Positions 41,281 through 51,969 are shown, counted from the first letter of the stretch. The stretch is DNA of 64,000 nucleotides from Kosakonia oryziphila (GCF_900094795.1 NZ_FMBC01000017.1:25091-89090), one strand, 5' to 3'. The notes: generated from the sequence alone by a model not told the origin. Program-made: numbers and translations.

Positions 41281-41848
41281 GAGCAATTCCTTGTGGGCGG
41301 TGAAAGTCCGGTGCCTGAATCTCCCGACGGTGCAGCGCCTGCCAGAAAGTTTCCAGCGCGTTATCAAGGCGCATTTGCAGGTTCGGTGTCAGGCTGGGTT
41401 TGTGCTGGTAATCCAGCACTTGGGTATCGTCGGCAAACACGCCGTAAAGGATCTCTTGCGCCTTCAGAGCGCTGAGCACTGGTTTCAGGGCGTAATCCAC
41501 CGCCAGCATGTGCGCCACGGTGCCGCCGGTCGCTAACGGCAATACAACTTTGCCTTCCAGCGCCCGCTCAGGGAGTAGATCAAGCAGGGCTTTCAGCGCT
41601 CCGGCATAAGCTGCTTTGTAAACAGGTGTGGCAACAATCAGTCCGTCCGATTCTTTAAGCTGTTCAATAAAGGTTTGCAGGGCAGGGCTATCGAAACGCG
41701 CATAGATGAGATCTTCCGGCGCGAAGTTTTGCAGGTGCCAATGGCAAACTTCGACTTCTTGCGCGTTGAGGCGCTCGCGGACATATTCCAGCAAAGCGCT
41801 GGAGCGGGAGGGGAAGCGCGGGCTTCCCGCCAGGGTGACAACTCGCAT
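41273..41848 (-). CDS. ssuE: NADPH-dependent FMN reductase SsuE
   Basis: The product is 191 aa, a flavodoxin-like FMN reductase that supplies reduced flavin to SsuD. The phosphate-binding loop is [16 protein letters not shown] (about 6-21), and the [15 protein letters not shown] region (about 75-89) carries the conserved tyrosine at the pi-helix of the family. It is the first gene of the ssu operon, preceded by AAGGAGCG. In E. coli transcription needs the LysR-type activator Cbl under sulfate limitation; its binding site should lie in 41849-41950 but I cannot delimit it. Confidence 0.95.
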   Translation of the reverse strand: MRVVTLAGSPRFPSRSSALLEYVRERLNAQEVEVCHWHLQNFAPEDLIYARFDSPALQTFIEQLKESDGLIVATPVYKAAYAGALKALLDLLPERALEGKVVLPLATGGTVAHMLAVDYALKPVLSALKAQEILYGVFADDTQVLDYQHKPSLTPNLQMRLDNALETFWQALHRREIQAPDFHRPQGIAHA

Positions 41849-41985
41849 AATCGCTCCTTATAACCAACCGTTCTCTTTTTGGTAACATTCATAACAATTT
41901 CACACAGTGTGGCAGAGGTTATTTATTCCACTAAATGATTTATTTGAGGGAAAATTGCTAAAAAATGCATAAAGCAAAATGGTGA

Positions 41986-42001
41986 GAGAAAACGATTGCG
42001 T
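41986..42001 (+). promoter_or_regulatory. PurR-like operator upstream of pyrD
   Basis: GAGAAAACGATTGCGT matches the PurR consensus ACGCAAACGTTTGCGT at 12 of 16 positions, with the right half best. It lies about 65-80 nt before the pyrD transcription start. PurR represses pyrD in E. coli, which supports the call. Confidence 0.65.
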
Positions 42002-42053
42002 CGGATGCGCTTTTTTTTGCCACAGGTCAATTCCCTTTCACGGCACTTTCACT

Positions 42054-42096
42054 GATAATACGCCCCCGGTTTGCACCCGGGAATTCAGGAGAGTTC
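42054..42096 (+). promoter_or_regulatory. pyrD promoter and CTP-sensitive leader
   Basis: The -10 box GATAAT (42054-42059) is followed by a C-run then GG (CCCCCGG, 42063-42069). CCCGG (42065-42069) can pair with CCGGG (42077-42081) just before AGGAGAG. In E. coli high CTP favours starts at C, giving transcripts whose hairpin hides the ribosome site; low CTP shifts the start to G and avoids it. The elements of that start-site switch are present; the stem here is short (5 bp). Confidence 0.7.
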
Positions 42097-43107
42097 ATGT
42101 ACTACCCTTTCGTTCGTAAAGCCCTTTTTCAGCTCGATCCAGAGCGCGCCCATGAATTGACCTTCCAGCAGTTACGCCGTATTACCGGAACGCCTTTTGA
42201 GGCGCTGGTTCGTCAGCGCGTGCCGGAAAAACCTGTACAGTGCATGGGACTGACATTTAAGAACCCGCTGGGATTGGCGGCCGGGCTGGATAAAAACGGT
42301 GAATGCATCGATGCGCTGGGGGCAATGGGTTTTGGCTCCATTGAGATCGGTACTGTTACGCCTCGCCCGCAGCCGGGAAATGACAAGCCGAGGATCTTCC
42401 GCCTGGTGGATGCCGAAGGTCTGATCAACCGCATGGGGTTTAATAATCTCGGTGTAGATAACCTGGTTGAGAACGTCAAAAAATCGCATTTTGACGGCGT
42501 ACTGGGCATCAATATCGGTAAAAATAAAGACACGCCGGTCGAGCAGGGGAAAGATGACTATCTGATTTGCATGGAAAAAGTTTATGCCTATGCCGGTTAT
42601 ATCGCCATTAATATTTCCTCACCGAATACCCCAGGTTTACGCACGCTGCAATATGGCGAAGCGCTGGATGATCTTTTAACGGCGATTAAAAATAAACAGA
42701 ACGATCTGCAAAACATCCACCATAAATATGTTCCGGTGGCGGTGAAGATCGCCCCCGATCTTTCTGAGGAAGAATTGATCCAAGTGGCCGACAGTTTAGT
42801 CCGCCACAATATTGATGGCGTGATTGCTACCAATACTACGTTGGATAGATCGCTGGTACAGGGAATGAAATACTGTGATGAAACCGGCGGTTTAAGTGGA
42901 CGTCCGCTGCAATTAAAAAGCACGGAAATAATCCGTCGCCTGTCGCAGGAATTAAAGGGACGTTTGCCAATTATCGGCGTCGGTGGCATTGATTCAGTGA
43001 TTGCTGCCCGTGAGAAAATCGCTGCGGGTGCGTCTATCGTGCAAATTTATTCCGGCTTTATTTTTAAAGGCCCGCCGCTGATTAAAGAAATCGTCACCCA
43101 TATCTAA
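42097..43107 (+). CDS. pyrD: Dihydroorotate dehydrogenase (quinone), class 2
   Basis: The product is 336 aa, a peripheral inner membrane FMN enzyme that oxidises dihydroorotate to orotate with ubiquinone in pyrimidine synthesis. The N-terminal amphipathic helices that bind the membrane and quinone ([20 protein letters not shown]) mark class 2. The barrel has [11 protein letters not shown] (FMN region), the catalytic serine in [12 protein letters not shown] (about S175) and a late GVGGI phosphate site. In K-12 a fimbrial cluster lies upstream; here ssuE is the divergent neighbour. Confidence 0.98.
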   Translation: MYYPFVRKALFQLDPERAHELTFQQLRRITGTPFEALVRQRVPEKPVQCMGLTFKNPLGLAAGLDKNGECIDALGAMGFGSIEIGTVTPRPQPGNDKPRIFRLVDAEGLINRMGFNNLGVDNLVENVKKSHFDGVLGINIGKNKDTPVEQGKDDYLICMEKVYAYAGYIAINISSPNTPGLRTLQYGEALDDLLTAIKNKQNDLQNIHHKYVPVAVKIAPDLSEEELIQVADSLVRHNIDGVIATNTTLDRSLVQGMKYCDETGGLSGRPLQLKSTEIIRRLSQELKGRLPIIGVGGIDSVIAAREKIAAGASIVQIYSGFIFKGPPLIKEIVTHI

Positions 43108-43128
43108 TCTTTTTTTGCCAGTGCGTAT

Positions 43129-43160
43129 CCAGGGCTTTATTTCCGGCCCTGGTTGTTTTA
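43129..43160 (+). terminator. Rho-independent terminator of pyrD
   Basis: CCAGGGC (43129-43135) pairs with GCCCTGG (43146-43152) over a 10-nt loop, followed by TTGTTTTA. It lies 21 nt after the pyrD stop. Confidence 0.8.
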
Positions 43161-43273
43161 TATTCCCTCACTGTTGCTAATTTGTACATTGTGGTCTTTT
43201 ATTATTAGAGCAATAAGCGAGACGGCGACAGAATAAAAAAGCGACAGGAAGTTTAAGGGGAGGGGAGAGAACA

Positions 43274-43816
43274 ATGCGAATTAAACCTGATGATAATTGG
43301 CGCTGGTATTTTGATGACGAGTACGATCGTATGATGCTCGATTTAGCCAATGGTATGCTATTTCGCTCCCGTTTTGCCCGAAAAATGCTGACGCCGGATG
43401 CGTTTTTGCCCTCCGGTTTTTGTGTTGATGACGCTGCTTTATATTTCTCGTTTGAGGAAAAATGCCGCAACCTCGCTCTCTCTAATGAACAGCGTGCGGA
43501 ACTGGTGCTTAATGCACTGGTGGCGATTCGCTTCCTGAAACCGCAAATGCCGAAAAGCTGGCATTTTATGACTCACGATGCGCTTTGGTCGCCCGCGACC
43601 GGTGAAGGTGCCTGTGTCTGGCTGAGCGACACCCAGGAGTGCGTAAACCTGCTGGTGGTTGAGCCCGGCGAAAATGCCGCGCTGTGCCTGCTGGCGCAAC
43701 CCGGCGTGATAATTGCCGGGCGCACGATGCAACTGGGTGATGCGATTAAGGTAATGAACGATCGCCTGAAACCCCAGCTTCACACCGAGAGTCTCCGTTT
43801 CGAACAGGCGGTTTAA
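43274..43816 (+). CDS. zapC: Cell division protein ZapC
   Basis: The product is 180 aa (formerly YcbW), a cytosolic Z-ring associated protein that promotes lateral bundling of FtsZ polymers. No catalytic motif is expected; it is recognised by overall similarity, starting [15 protein letters not shown], with the conserved [16 protein letters not shown] and [19 protein letters not shown] segments. AAGGGGAGGGGAG precedes the ATG. It converges with ycbX, the stops overlapping by 4 nt. Confidence 0.95.
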   Translation: MRIKPDDNWRWYFDDEYDRMMLDLANGMLFRSRFARKMLTPDAFLPSGFCVDDAALYFSFEEKCRNLALSNEQRAELVLNALVAIRFLKPQMPKSWHFMTHDALWSPATGEGACVWLSDTQECVNLLVVEPGENAALCLLAQPGVIIAGRTMQLGDAIKVMNDRLKPQLHTESLRFEQAV

Positions 43817-44922
43817 ACCTCCAGTCGCAGTGTCGTTTTCGGAATACAACTGCAGCAGAGGATGGTGCCGTCCTGTCTGATGGCTGATTTTTTCATCGCG
43901 CTCACTTCACCTTCAATCAGCTTGATCTGGCAACAACCGCACAGACCTGCACGGCAGGAATAAGGTACGCGGATCCCCTGATTTTCCAGTTGCTCCAGCA
44001 GCACCTGCTGATTGTTGCCAATAAATGTTTGCCCCTTCCAGCTAATCTCTACTGTTCCCGCTGCCTGAACTTCCGGTTCCAGTGCTTCTGCAACAGCGCC
44101 CGCGCCGTAAATTTTAGCAGGTGCGGTTGCCAGCACGACCACTTCGTCGCCTACGCGGATAACGCCACTGTTGCGCGCAATCAGGTTCTGCCCGAAATCG
44201 ACTTCGCCATTATCCTGTGCGGTACGAAAACCTTGCAGCGTGGCTAACGGTTCACCGCCTGGATGTTTTTGCCCACGTTCCGGGCTAACGGTGGTAAACA
44301 CGCAGCGGCTACACGGTTTGACAACATCAAACACCACATCGCCGATACGCACGACTTTCCAGCTATCTTCTTCCCACGCTTGCGCGCCGGTTACCACCAG
44401 ATTGGGACGAAACTGCTCCATCTTCACGCTGGCCGGGCAACGATTTTGCAAATCACGCAGCGAAGCTTCGTTGGCCAATAAATAGGGGAAACCGTCAGCA
44501 AAAGAGAGCGGCACCTCTTCATAACGCTTAACGCGACGGGTTAATTCCGCGCCTAACCAGCGCAATTGCACTTCACGGACGAAAAAACCGCTGAGCCAGC
44601 GATTAATCTCATCCGGCGCTATCAGCGCGGAAAAATGGTTGCCCCACACTTCCGTTGGCGCGCCTTCAGGCGCAAAATCGGTAAAACGAATTATCGCGCT
44701 ACTGCCGTCCGGTGCGGTCAGATGCAGGCCACCGGCTAATGGCGATGGCGTAAAACGTACCATCTGCGGATACTGACGCGCGGTAATAAAAGTGCCATCG
44801 GGCTGAGTGACCATAAAAATACGGTCAAAAGCAAAGCCGCTGGCATCGGCAATTGCATGCGTCAGCCCAATACCACGCATGGATTTCACCGGATGGATAA
44901 AGAGACGCGAAATCGTTGGCAC
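43813..44922 (-). CDS. ycbX: YcbX, MOSC and 2Fe-2S molybdoenzyme (N-hydroxylated base detoxification)
   Basis: The product is 369 aa: an N-terminal beta-barrel MOSC_N domain (about 1-115), a MOSC domain with [11 protein letters not shown] bearing the molybdenum cofactor cysteine (about 200), and a C-terminal plant-type ferredoxin domain. The 2Fe-2S cysteines fit C323, C328 and C331 (CRAGLCGCC) plus one of the late Cys (C356/C357/C359). In E. coli it gives resistance to N-hydroxylated base analogues such as 6-N-hydroxylaminopurine, as a Moco reductase. It is divergent from rlmKL. Confidence 0.93.
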   Translation of the reverse strand: MPTISRLFIHPVKSMRGIGLTHAIADASGFAFDRIFMVTQPDGTFITARQYPQMVRFTPSPLAGGLHLTAPDGSSAIIRFTDFAPEGAPTEVWGNHFSALIAPDEINRWLSGFFVREVQLRWLGAELTRRVKRYEEVPLSFADGFPYLLANEASLRDLQNRCPASVKMEQFRPNLVVTGAQAWEEDSWKVVRIGDVVFDVVKPCSRCVFTTVSPERGQKHPGGEPLATLQGFRTAQDNGEVDFGQNLIARNSGVIRVGDEVVVLATAPAKIYGAGAVAEALEPEVQAAGTVEISWKGQTFIGNNQQVLLEQLENQGIRVPYSCRAGLCGCCQIKLIEGEVSAMKKSAIRQDGTILCCSCIPKTTLRLEV

Positions 44923-44983
44923 GTCTTGCTCCCAGTCAGTCGAAAATAAGCCCTCAACTTTATGACATGGCCGCCAGATTAGC

Positions 44984-44989
44984 TATAAT
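44984..44989 (+). promoter_or_regulatory. Putative sigma-70 promoter (-10) for rlmKL
   Basis: A perfect TATAAT lies 34 nt before the rlmKL start, with ATGACA (44962-44967) as a possible -35 at 16-nt spacing, in the divergent gap from ycbX. Confidence 0.55.
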
Positions 44990-45022
44990 GCGCAACAATT
45001 TTCGTTGAGTATAAGTGACATT

Positions 45023-47131
45023 ATGATTTCTCTGTTTGCCAGTACGGCCCGCGGGCTGGAAGAGCTGTTAAAAACTGAACTGGAAAAACTCGGCGCACAG
45101 GAGTGCCGCGTGGTTCAGGGTGGTGTCCATTTTGAAGGTGACACGCGGCTTCTGTACCAGAGCCTGATGTGGAGCCGCCTGGCTTCGCGCATTATGCTGC
45201 CGCTCGGAGAGTGTAAGGTTTACAGCGACCTTGACCTTTATCTCGGCGTGCAGGCGATCAACTGGACAGAGATTTTCAATCCCGGCGCGACGTTTGCCGT
45301 GCACTTTAGCGGCCTGAATGATGAGATTCGCAACAGCCAGTACGGCGCGCTAAAAGTGAAAGACGCCATTGTTGATAGCTTTACCCGCAAAAACCTGCCG
45401 CGCCCGAATGTCGAGCGCGAACTGCCGGATCTGCGTATTAATGTCTGGCTGAATCAAGATACGGCAAATATCTCCCTCGATCTGAGCGGTGAAGGTCTGC
45501 ATCTGCGCGGCTACCGCGATCGCACGGGTATTGCGCCGATCAAAGAGAACCTGGCGGCAGCCATTGTGATGCGTTCCGGCTGGCAGCCGGGTACACCGCT
45601 GCTCGATCCTATGTGTGGCTCTGGTACGCTGCTGATCGAAGCCGCCATGGCGGCAACCGATCGCGCACCGGGTCTGCATCGCGGGCACTGGGGATTTGGC
45701 GGCTGGGCGCAGCATGATGAAGCGCTGTGGAAAGAGGTGAAAGCGGAAGCGCAAACGCGCGCACGCCAGGGTCTGGCGAGTTATGAATCTCGTTTTTATG
45801 GCTCCGATAATGATGCGCGCGTCATTGAACTAGCCCGTAGCAACGCCCGCCGCGCCGGGATTGGCGAGCTGGTGACTTTCGAAGTAAAAGATGTCGCCCA
45901 GCTCAGTAACCCGTTGCCGAAAGGTCCGTATGGTACGGTGATCAGTAACCCACCGTACGGTGAACGTCTGGAGAGCGAACCGGCGCTGATCGCGCTGCAT
46001 AGTCTGCTGGGCCGTCTGCTGAAAACGCAGTTCGGCGGCTGGAATCTGTCGCTGTTCAGCGCCTCTGTCGATCTGCTTCACTGTCTGCAACTGCGTGCTG
46101 AACGCCAGTTCAAAGCCAAGAACGGACCGCTGGATTGCGTACAGAAAAATTACCATCTGGCAGAAAATACCGGCGAAGCAAAAGCGCCAGCAATGGCGGA
46201 AGACTACGCCAACCGTCTGCGTAAGAATGTTAAAAAGCTGGAGAAATGGGCGCGCCAGGAGGGCATTGAATGTTACCGTCTGTATGATGCCGATCTGCCG
46301 GATTACAATGTGGCGGTCGATCGCTATGCCGACTGGGTGGTGGTACAGGAATATGCCGCCCCGAAGACCATCGATGCGCAAAAAGCGCGCCAGCGCTTGT
46401 TTGATATTATCGCCGCCACTATCCAGGTGCTGGGTATTGCGCCGAACAAGCTGGTGCTGAAAACCCGCGAGCGGCAGAAGGGCGCCAATCAGTATCAGAA
46501 AATGAACGAGAAGGGCGACTTTATGGAGGTGGGCGAGTACAACGCCCGCCTGTGGGTCAACCTGACGGACTATCTGGATACCGGCCTGTTCCTTGACCAC
46601 CGTATTGCCCGCCGTATGCTGGGGCAGATGAGCAAGGGTAAAGATTTCCTTAATCTCTTTTCCTACACTGGCAGCGCCAGCGTGCATGCCGGTCTGGGCG
46701 GTGCGCGTTCTACTACCACGGTGGATATGTCGCGCACTTATCTGGAGTGGGCCGAGCGCAACCTGCGCCTTAACGGCCTGAGCGGACGCGCACATCGCCT
46801 GATTCAGGCCGATTGTCTGAGCTGGCTGCGTGAGACTGATGAGCAGTTTGATCTGATCTTTATCGATCCGCCGACCTTCTCCAACTCCAAACGTATGGAG
46901 GACTCTTTTGATGTGCAGCGCGATCACATGCGTCTGATGCAGGATCTGAAACGCCTGCTGCGCAAAGGCGGCACCATTATGTTCTCCAATAACAAACGCG
47001 GTTTTCGTATGGATCTCGACGGACTGGCGAAACTGGGTCTGCAGGCACAAGAAATTACCCAAAAAACGCAGTCACAGGATTTTGCCCGCAACCGTCAAAT
47101 CCACAACTGCTGGCTGATTACCGCAGCCTGA
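45023..47131 (+). CDS. rlmL: 23S rRNA m2G2445 / m7G2069 methyltransferase RlmKL
   Basis: The product is 702 aa, a fused bifunctional SAM methyltransferase acting on 23S rRNA. The N-terminal half has a THUMP domain (about 45-155) and the RlmL methyltransferase with [14 protein letters not shown] (near 196) and the catalytic SNPPYGER (near 308). The C-terminal half (RlmK) has [18 protein letters not shown] and [11 protein letters not shown] use the ATG at 45023 ([10 protein letters not shown]), matching the K-12 length; an upstream ATG gives six extra residues. uup follows after 12 nt, likely co-transcribed. Confidence 0.97.
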   Translation: MISLFASTARGLEELLKTELEKLGAQECRVVQGGVHFEGDTRLLYQSLMWSRLASRIMLPLGECKVYSDLDLYLGVQAINWTEIFNPGATFAVHFSGLNDEIRNSQYGALKVKDAIVDSFTRKNLPRPNVERELPDLRINVWLNQDTANISLDLSGEGLHLRGYRDRTGIAPIKENLAAAIVMRSGWQPGTPLLDPMCGSGTLLIEAAMAATDRAPGLHRGHWGFGGWAQHDEALWKEVKAEAQTRARQGLASYESRFYGSDNDARVIELARSNARRAGIGELVTFEVKDVAQLSNPLPKGPYGTVISNPPYGERLESEPALIALHSLLGRLLKTQFGGWNLSLFSASVDLLHCLQLRAERQFKAKNGPLDCVQKNYHLAENTGEAKAPAMAEDYANRLRKNVKKLEKWARQEGIECYRLYDADLPDYNVAVDRYADWVVVQEYAAPKTIDAQKARQRLFDIIAATIQVLGIAPNKLVLKTRERQKGANQYQKMNEKGDFMEVGEYNARLWVNLTDYLDTGLFLDHRIARRMLGQMSKGKDFLNLFSYTGSASVHAGLGGARSTTTVDMSRTYLEWAERNLRLNGLSGRAHRLIQADCLSWLRETDEQFDLIFIDPPTFSNSKRMEDSFDVQRDHMRLMQDLKRLLRKGGTIMFSNNKRGFRMDLDGLAKLGLQAQEITQKTQSQDFARNRQIHNCWLITAA

Positions 47132-47143
47132 AAGGATAAATAA

Positions 47144-49051
47144 ATGTCATTAATCAGTATGCATGGCGCATGGCTGTCGTTCAGCGATGCGCCGCTTCTC
47201 GATAATGCTGAACTGCATATCGAAGAAAATGAGCGCGTCTGTCTGGTCGGTCGTAACGGCGCAGGTAAATCGACGCTGATGAAGATCCTCAACCGCGAAC
47301 AGGGGCTGGATGATGGCCGTATCGTTTACGAACAGGATCTGATTGTTTCACGTCTTCAGCAGGATCCGCCGCGTAATATCGCCGGTAGCGTCTATGACTT
47401 CGTTGCGGAAGGTATCTCTGAACAGGCTGAGTATTTGAAGCGTTATCACGAAATCTCTCATCTGATGATGACCGACCCGAGTGATAAAAATCTCAACGAA
47501 CTGGCGAAAGTGCAGGAGATGCTGGATCACCACGGTCTGTGGCAGCTGGAAGACCGTATCAATGAGGTACTGGGGCAACTCGGTCTGGCGCCGGATATGG
47601 AGCTGTCGGCGTTATCCGGTGGCTGGCTGCGTAAAGCGGCGCTGGGCCGTGCACTGGTCAGCGGGCCAAAAGTGTTGCTGCTGGACGAACCAACGAACCA
47701 CCTGGATATTGAAGCGATCGACTGGCTGGAAGGATTCCTGAAAACCTTTAGCGGCACCATTATCTTTATTTCGCATGATCGCTCGTTTATCCGCAATATG
47801 GCGACGCGCATTGTCGATCTCGATCGCGGGAAACTGGTTACCTATCCTGGTGATTACGAGACCTACCTGCTGGAGAAAGAAGAGAACCTTCGCGTTGAAG
47901 AGCTGCAAAACGCCGAGTTCGACCGCAAACTGGCGCAGGAAGAAGTGTGGATCCGTCAGGGGATTAAAGCGCGCCGTACCCGTAACGAAGGCCGCGTCCG
48001 CGCACTGAAAGCGCTGCGTCGCGAACGCAGTGAACGCCGTGAAGTGATGGGTAGCGCAAAAATGCAGGTCGAAGAGGCTTCACGCTCCGGCAAGATCGTC
48101 TTTGAGTTGGAAAACGTTAATTATGGCGTGGAGGGCAAAGTGCTGGTGCGCGACTTCTCCACGCAGGTACAGCGCGGCGATAAAATTGCGCTGATTGGCC
48201 CGAACGGCTGCGGCAAGACCACCTTGCTGAAACTGATGCTGGGTCAACTGAAAGCCGACAGCGGCCGCGTACATGTTGGTACCAAGCTGGAAGTGGCGTA
48301 CTTTGATCAGCACCGTGCTGAACTTGATCCGGATAAAACGGTGATGGACAACCTGGCTGAAGGTAAGCAGGAAGTGCTGGTGAACGGTAAACCGCGCCAC
48401 ATTCTGGGATATTTACAGGACTTCTTGTTCCATCCGAAACGGGCGATGACGCCGGTACGCGCGCTCTCCGGCGGGGAACGCAACCGCCTGTTACTGGCGC
48501 GTTTGTTCCTGAAACCCAGCAACCTGTTGATTCTTGATGAACCAACCAACGACCTGGATGTGGAAACGCTGGAGCTGCTGGAAGAGCTGATTGATAGTTA
48601 TCAGGGTACCGTTCTGTTGGTGAGCCACGATCGTCAGTTTGTGGATAATACCGTAACTGAATGCTGGATTTTCGAAGGCGAAGGCCGAATTGGACAGTAT
48701 GTGGGCGGTTACCACGATGCCCGTGGTCAGCAAGCGGCTTCGCAAGCCTTTAAACAGACGGCGGCGAAGAAAACGGTGGAAGCACCCGTAACCAAAACAG
48801 AAACTGTTAAACGCAGCAGTAACAAACTGAGCTATAACCTGCAACGAGAACTTGAACAATTGCCGCAAAAGCTGGAGCAACTGGAAGCGGAGCTGGGTGA
48901 TTTGCAGGCGCAGGTCGCCGATGCCAGCTTCTTTAGCCAGCCACACGATCATACGCAAAAGATCTTAGCTGATATGGCTGCGGCGGAACTGGCGTTGGAA
49001 GAGGCATTTGAACGCTGGGAGTATCTTGAGGCTTTGAAAAGCGGCGCATAG
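47144..49051 (+). CDS. uup: ABC-F ATPase Uup
   Basis: The product is 635 aa, a soluble ABC-F protein with two nucleotide-binding domains. Domain 1 shows GRNGAGKST, LSGGWLRKAALGRAL and LLLDEPTNHLD; domain 2 shows GPNGCGKTT, LSGGERNRLLLARL and LILDEPTNDLD. They are separated by a charged linker (about 240-310). The C-terminal coiled-coil DNA-binding extension (about 550-630, LEQLPQKLEQLEAELGDLQ) is typical of Uup. ABC-F proteins act on the ribosome; E. coli Uup also affects precise transposon excision and replication fork repair. It lies between rlmKL and pqiA. Confidence 0.97.
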   Translation: MSLISMHGAWLSFSDAPLLDNAELHIEENERVCLVGRNGAGKSTLMKILNREQGLDDGRIVYEQDLIVSRLQQDPPRNIAGSVYDFVAEGISEQAEYLKRYHEISHLMMTDPSDKNLNELAKVQEMLDHHGLWQLEDRINEVLGQLGLAPDMELSALSGGWLRKAALGRALVSGPKVLLLDEPTNHLDIEAIDWLEGFLKTFSGTIIFISHDRSFIRNMATRIVDLDRGKLVTYPGDYETYLLEKEENLRVEELQNAEFDRKLAQEEVWIRQGIKARRTRNEGRVRALKALRRERSERREVMGSAKMQVEEASRSGKIVFELENVNYGVEGKVLVRDFSTQVQRGDKIALIGPNGCGKTTLLKLMLGQLKADSGRVHVGTKLEVAYFDQHRAELDPDKTVMDNLAEGKQEVLVNGKPRHILGYLQDFLFHPKRAMTPVRALSGGERNRLLLARLFLKPSNLLILDEPTNDLDVETLELLEELIDSYQGTVLLVSHDRQFVDNTVTECWIFEGEGRIGQYVGGYHDARGQQAASQAFKQTAAKKTVEAPVTKTETVKRSSNKLSYNLQRELEQLPQKLEQLEAELGDLQAQVADASFFSQPHDHTQKILADMAAAELALEEAFERWEYLEALKSGA

Positions 49052-49070
49052 TCGCATAAAGGGAGTCAGT

Positions 49071-50339
49071 ATGTGTGAACATCATCACACCACACGGCAC
49101 ATTCTTTGTTCGCAATGTGACATGCTGGTGGCACTGCCGCCATTGTTGTACGGCCATAAAGCAACTTGTCCGCGTTGTGGCACAACACTGACAACCGAGT
49201 GGGATGCGCCCCGGCAGCGTCCCACAGCCTATGCTATCGTGGCGTTGTTCATGTTGCTGCTCGCCAACCTTTTTCCCTTCGTTAATATGCAAGTTGCCGG
49301 TGTCGCCAGCGAGGTCACACTGCTGGAAATCCCCGGCGTGCTCTTTTCTGAAGATTACGCCAGCCTCGGCACTTTCTTCCTGCTGTTTGTACAACTGGTT
49401 CCGGCATTCTGCCTGGTGACTATCCTGCTGCTGGTGAATCGTGTGCCGATGGATTTTCGTCTACGTATCAACCTGGGGCGGGTGTTATTCCAGCTAAAAA
49501 GCTGGGGAATGGCAGAGATCTTCCTCGCAGGCGTGCTGGTGAGTTTTGTTAAGCTGATGGCCTATGGCGATATTGGCATTGGTAGCAGTTTTATTCCCTG
49601 GTGTCTGTTCTGTCTGTTGCAATTGCGTGCTTTCCAGTGCGTTGATCGTCACTGGTTGTGGGATGACATAGCGCCTGCACCGCAGCCGCAACAGGCATTG
49701 CACGTCGGTGTGCCCGGTATCCGTCAGGGTCTGCGTTCCTGCCCGTGCTGTACGGCGATTGTTGCGGTTGATCAACCCGTTTGCCCGCGTTGCCACACGC
49801 ATGGACACGCCCGACGGCGCAACAGTATCCAGTGGACGCTGGCGCTGTTGATGACTGCGGTGATGCTCTATCTGCCCGCGAATATTATGCCGATTATGAT
49901 AACCGACCTACTGGGCGATCGCATGCCATCGACCATTATCTCCGGGGTGATTTTGCTATGGAGTGAGGGCTCTTACCCGGTGGCGCTGGTGATTTTTATC
50001 GCCAGTATCATGGTGCCGACGTTGAAAATGATCGGCATTGCCTGGCTCTGTCTTGATGCGAAAGGTCATGGTCGACGAGACTGCGAGCGGATGCATTTTA
50101 TTTATGAAGTAGTGGAATTTGTCGGGCGCTGGTCAATGATTGACGTGTTTGTGATCGCAGTACTCTCCGCACTGGTGCGGATGGGCGGGCTGATGAATAT
50201 TTATCCTGCGATGGGTGCACTGATGTTTGCGCTGGTCGTTATTATCACGATGTTTGCGGCAATGACTTTCGATCCGCGTTTGAGCTGGGATCGTGAGCCA
50301 CAAACGCACCATGAGGAGTCGTTAGAGCATGGAGAATAA
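49071..50339 (+). CDS. pqiA: PqiA, inner membrane partner of the PqiB lipid-transport tunnel
   Basis: The product is 422 aa, with two repeats each made of a cytosolic zinc ribbon and about four membrane helices. The ribbon cysteines are C13/C16 and C33/C36 in the first repeat, and RSCPCC plus CPRCH (about 223-245) in the second. PqiA is thought to hand lipids to or from the MCE protein PqiB. It starts 19 nt after uup and overlaps pqiB by 11 nt; the last five residues (ESLEHGE) run past the K-12 end. The operon is paraquat- and SoxRS-inducible in E. coli. Confidence 0.95.
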   Translation: MCEHHHTTRHILCSQCDMLVALPPLLYGHKATCPRCGTTLTTEWDAPRQRPTAYAIVALFMLLLANLFPFVNMQVAGVASEVTLLEIPGVLFSEDYASLGTFFLLFVQLVPAFCLVTILLLVNRVPMDFRLRINLGRVLFQLKSWGMAEIFLAGVLVSFVKLMAYGDIGIGSSFIPWCLFCLLQLRAFQCVDRHWLWDDIAPAPQPQQALHVGVPGIRQGLRSCPCCTAIVAVDQPVCPRCHTHGHARRRNSIQWTLALLMTAVMLYLPANIMPIMITDLLGDRMPSTIISGVILLWSEGSYPVALVIFIASIMVPTLKMIGIAWLCLDAKGHGRRDCERMHFIYEVVEFVGRWSMIDVFVIAVLSALVRMGGLMNIYPAMGALMFALVVIITMFAAMTFDPRLSWDREPQTHHEESLEHGE

Positions 50340-51969
50340 GAGTGGTGAAGCCAACGTGCAAAAGGTGAGAAACTGGTCGCCGGTGTGGATTTTCCCGATT
50401 GTTACGGCGCTGATTGGTGCATGGATCCTGTTTTATCATTACAGTCACCAGGGGCCGGAGGTGACACTGATCACCACCAATGCAGAGGGAATTATCGGCG
50501 GTAAGACCACCATCAAGAGTCGCAGCGTTGATGTCGGTGTGGTAGAAAGCACAACGCTGACTGACGATTTAACCCATGTGGAAATCAAGGTGCGACTTAA
50601 CGCCGGGATGAAAAAACTTCTGCATGAGGATTCCGTTTTCTGGGTTGTGAAACCGCAGGTGGGCCGTGAAGGCATTAGTGGCCTGGGTACGCTGCTTTCG
50701 GGGGTTTATATCGAACTGCAACCGGGCACAAAAGGCAACGAGCCGGATCACTATAACTTGCTCGATTCTCCACCACTGGCACCGCCTGATGCCAAAGGTA
50801 TACGTGTGATCCTCGATAGCAGCAAAGTCGGGCAACTGAGCCCCGGCGATCCGGTACTTTTCCGTGGTTATCGCGTCGGTTCGGTTGAGACCAGCACTTT
50901 CGATACGCAAAAACGCACGATGAGTTATCAGTTGTTTATCAACGCGCCGAATGATCGGCTGGTGACCAGCAATGTACGTTTCTGGAAAGACAGCGGCATT
51001 GCCGTTGATTTGTCCTCTGACGGGATGCGCGTGGAGATGGGTTCTCTGACTACGCTGTTTGGCGGCGGCGTCAGTTTTGACGTTCCGGAAGGCGTGGATC
51101 TTGGTCAGCCGGTGGCGGAGAAATCTGTTTTCACGCTGTATAACGATCAGCGTAGCATCCAGGAATCACTCTATACCGATCACATTGACTATCTTATGTT
51201 CTTCAAGGATTCGGTTCGCGGCCTGCAACCAGGCGCGCCGGTTGAATTTCGCGGCATTCGTCTGGGCACGGTAAGCAGGGTGCCGTTCTACACTGCAGGC
51301 CTGCGTCAGGCGTTAAATGATGATTACCGCATTCCTGTGCTGGTTCGTATTGAACCGGGACGTTTGATTAATGAACTGGGTGAAGATCCCGATGTGAGAG
51401 CGCGTATGAATGAACTGCTCAAACGCGGTCTGCGCGGTTCGTTGAAAACCGGGAATCTTATTACTGGTGCGCTGTATGTCGACCTCGACTTCTATAACAA
51501 CGTAACTGCCGTAAGCAGCATGCGGGAGTTTGTGGGCTACCCGATCATTCCAACTGTGAGCAGCGGTCTGGCGCAGATCCAGCAGCGTCTGATGGATACG
51601 CTGGATAAAATCAACAATCTACCGTTGAACCCGATGATCCAGCAGGCTACGTCAACGCTTTCTGAAAGCCAGCAAACGCTTAAACGTCTGCAAACGACGC
51701 TGGATAATCTCAACAAGCTGACTGCCAGCCAGTCAATGCAACAGCTACCAGCGGATATGCAGTCCACGCTGCGTGAACTTAATCGCAGTATGCAGGGCTT
51801 CCAGCCTGGCTCTGCTGCCTATAACAAGATGGTGGCGGATATGCAGCGCCTGGATCAGGTGCTGCGGGAATTGCAACCAGTGCTGAAAACACTCAACGAC
51901 AAGAGCAATGCGCTGGTATTCGAAGCGAAAGGGAAAGACGATCCGCAGCCGAAGAGGGCGAAACAATGA
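50329..51969 (+). CDS. pqiB: PqiB, MCE-domain intermembrane lipid transport protein
   Basis: The product is 546 aa. One N-terminal membrane helix (WSPVWIFPIVTALIGAWIL, about 16-34) is followed by three MCE domains (about 45-140, 160-250 and 285-390) and a long C-terminal helical region (about 430-530) rich in Gln and Leu. In PqiB six subunits stack into a needle whose helices form a tunnel across the periplasm. It ends by overlapping pqiC by 4 nt. Length is the same as K-12. Confidence 0.96.
   Translation: MENKSGEANVQKVRNWSPVWIFPIVTALIGAWILFYHYSHQGPEVTLITTNAEGIIGGKTTIKSRSVDVGVVESTTLTDDLTHVEIKVRLNAGMKKLLHEDSVFWVVKPQVGREGISGLGTLLSGVYIELQPGTKGNEPDHYNLLDSPPLAPPDAKGIRVILDSSKVGQLSPGDPVLFRGYRVGSVETSTFDTQKRTMSYQLFINAPNDRLVTSNVRFWKDSGIAVDLSSDGMRVEMGSLTTLFGGGVSFDVPEGVDLGQPVAEKSVFTLYNDQRSIQESLYTDHIDYLMFFKDSVRGLQPGAPVEFRGIRLGTVSRVPFYTAGLRQALNDDYRIPVLVRIEPGRLINELGEDPDVRARMNELLKRGLRGSLKTGNLITGALYVDLDFYNNVTAVSSMREFVGYPIIPTVSSGLAQIQQRLMDTLDKINNLPLNPMIQQATSTLSESQQTLKRLQTTLDNLNKLTASQSMQQLPADMQSTLRELNRSMQGFQPGSAAYNKMVADMQRLDQVLRELQPVLKTLNDKSNALVFEAKGKDDPQPKRAKQ

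Noticed and set aside
45830..47062. 410-codon open frame opposite rlmKL
   Set aside because: Antisense shadow of a real, motif-complete gene; no independent evidence of coding.
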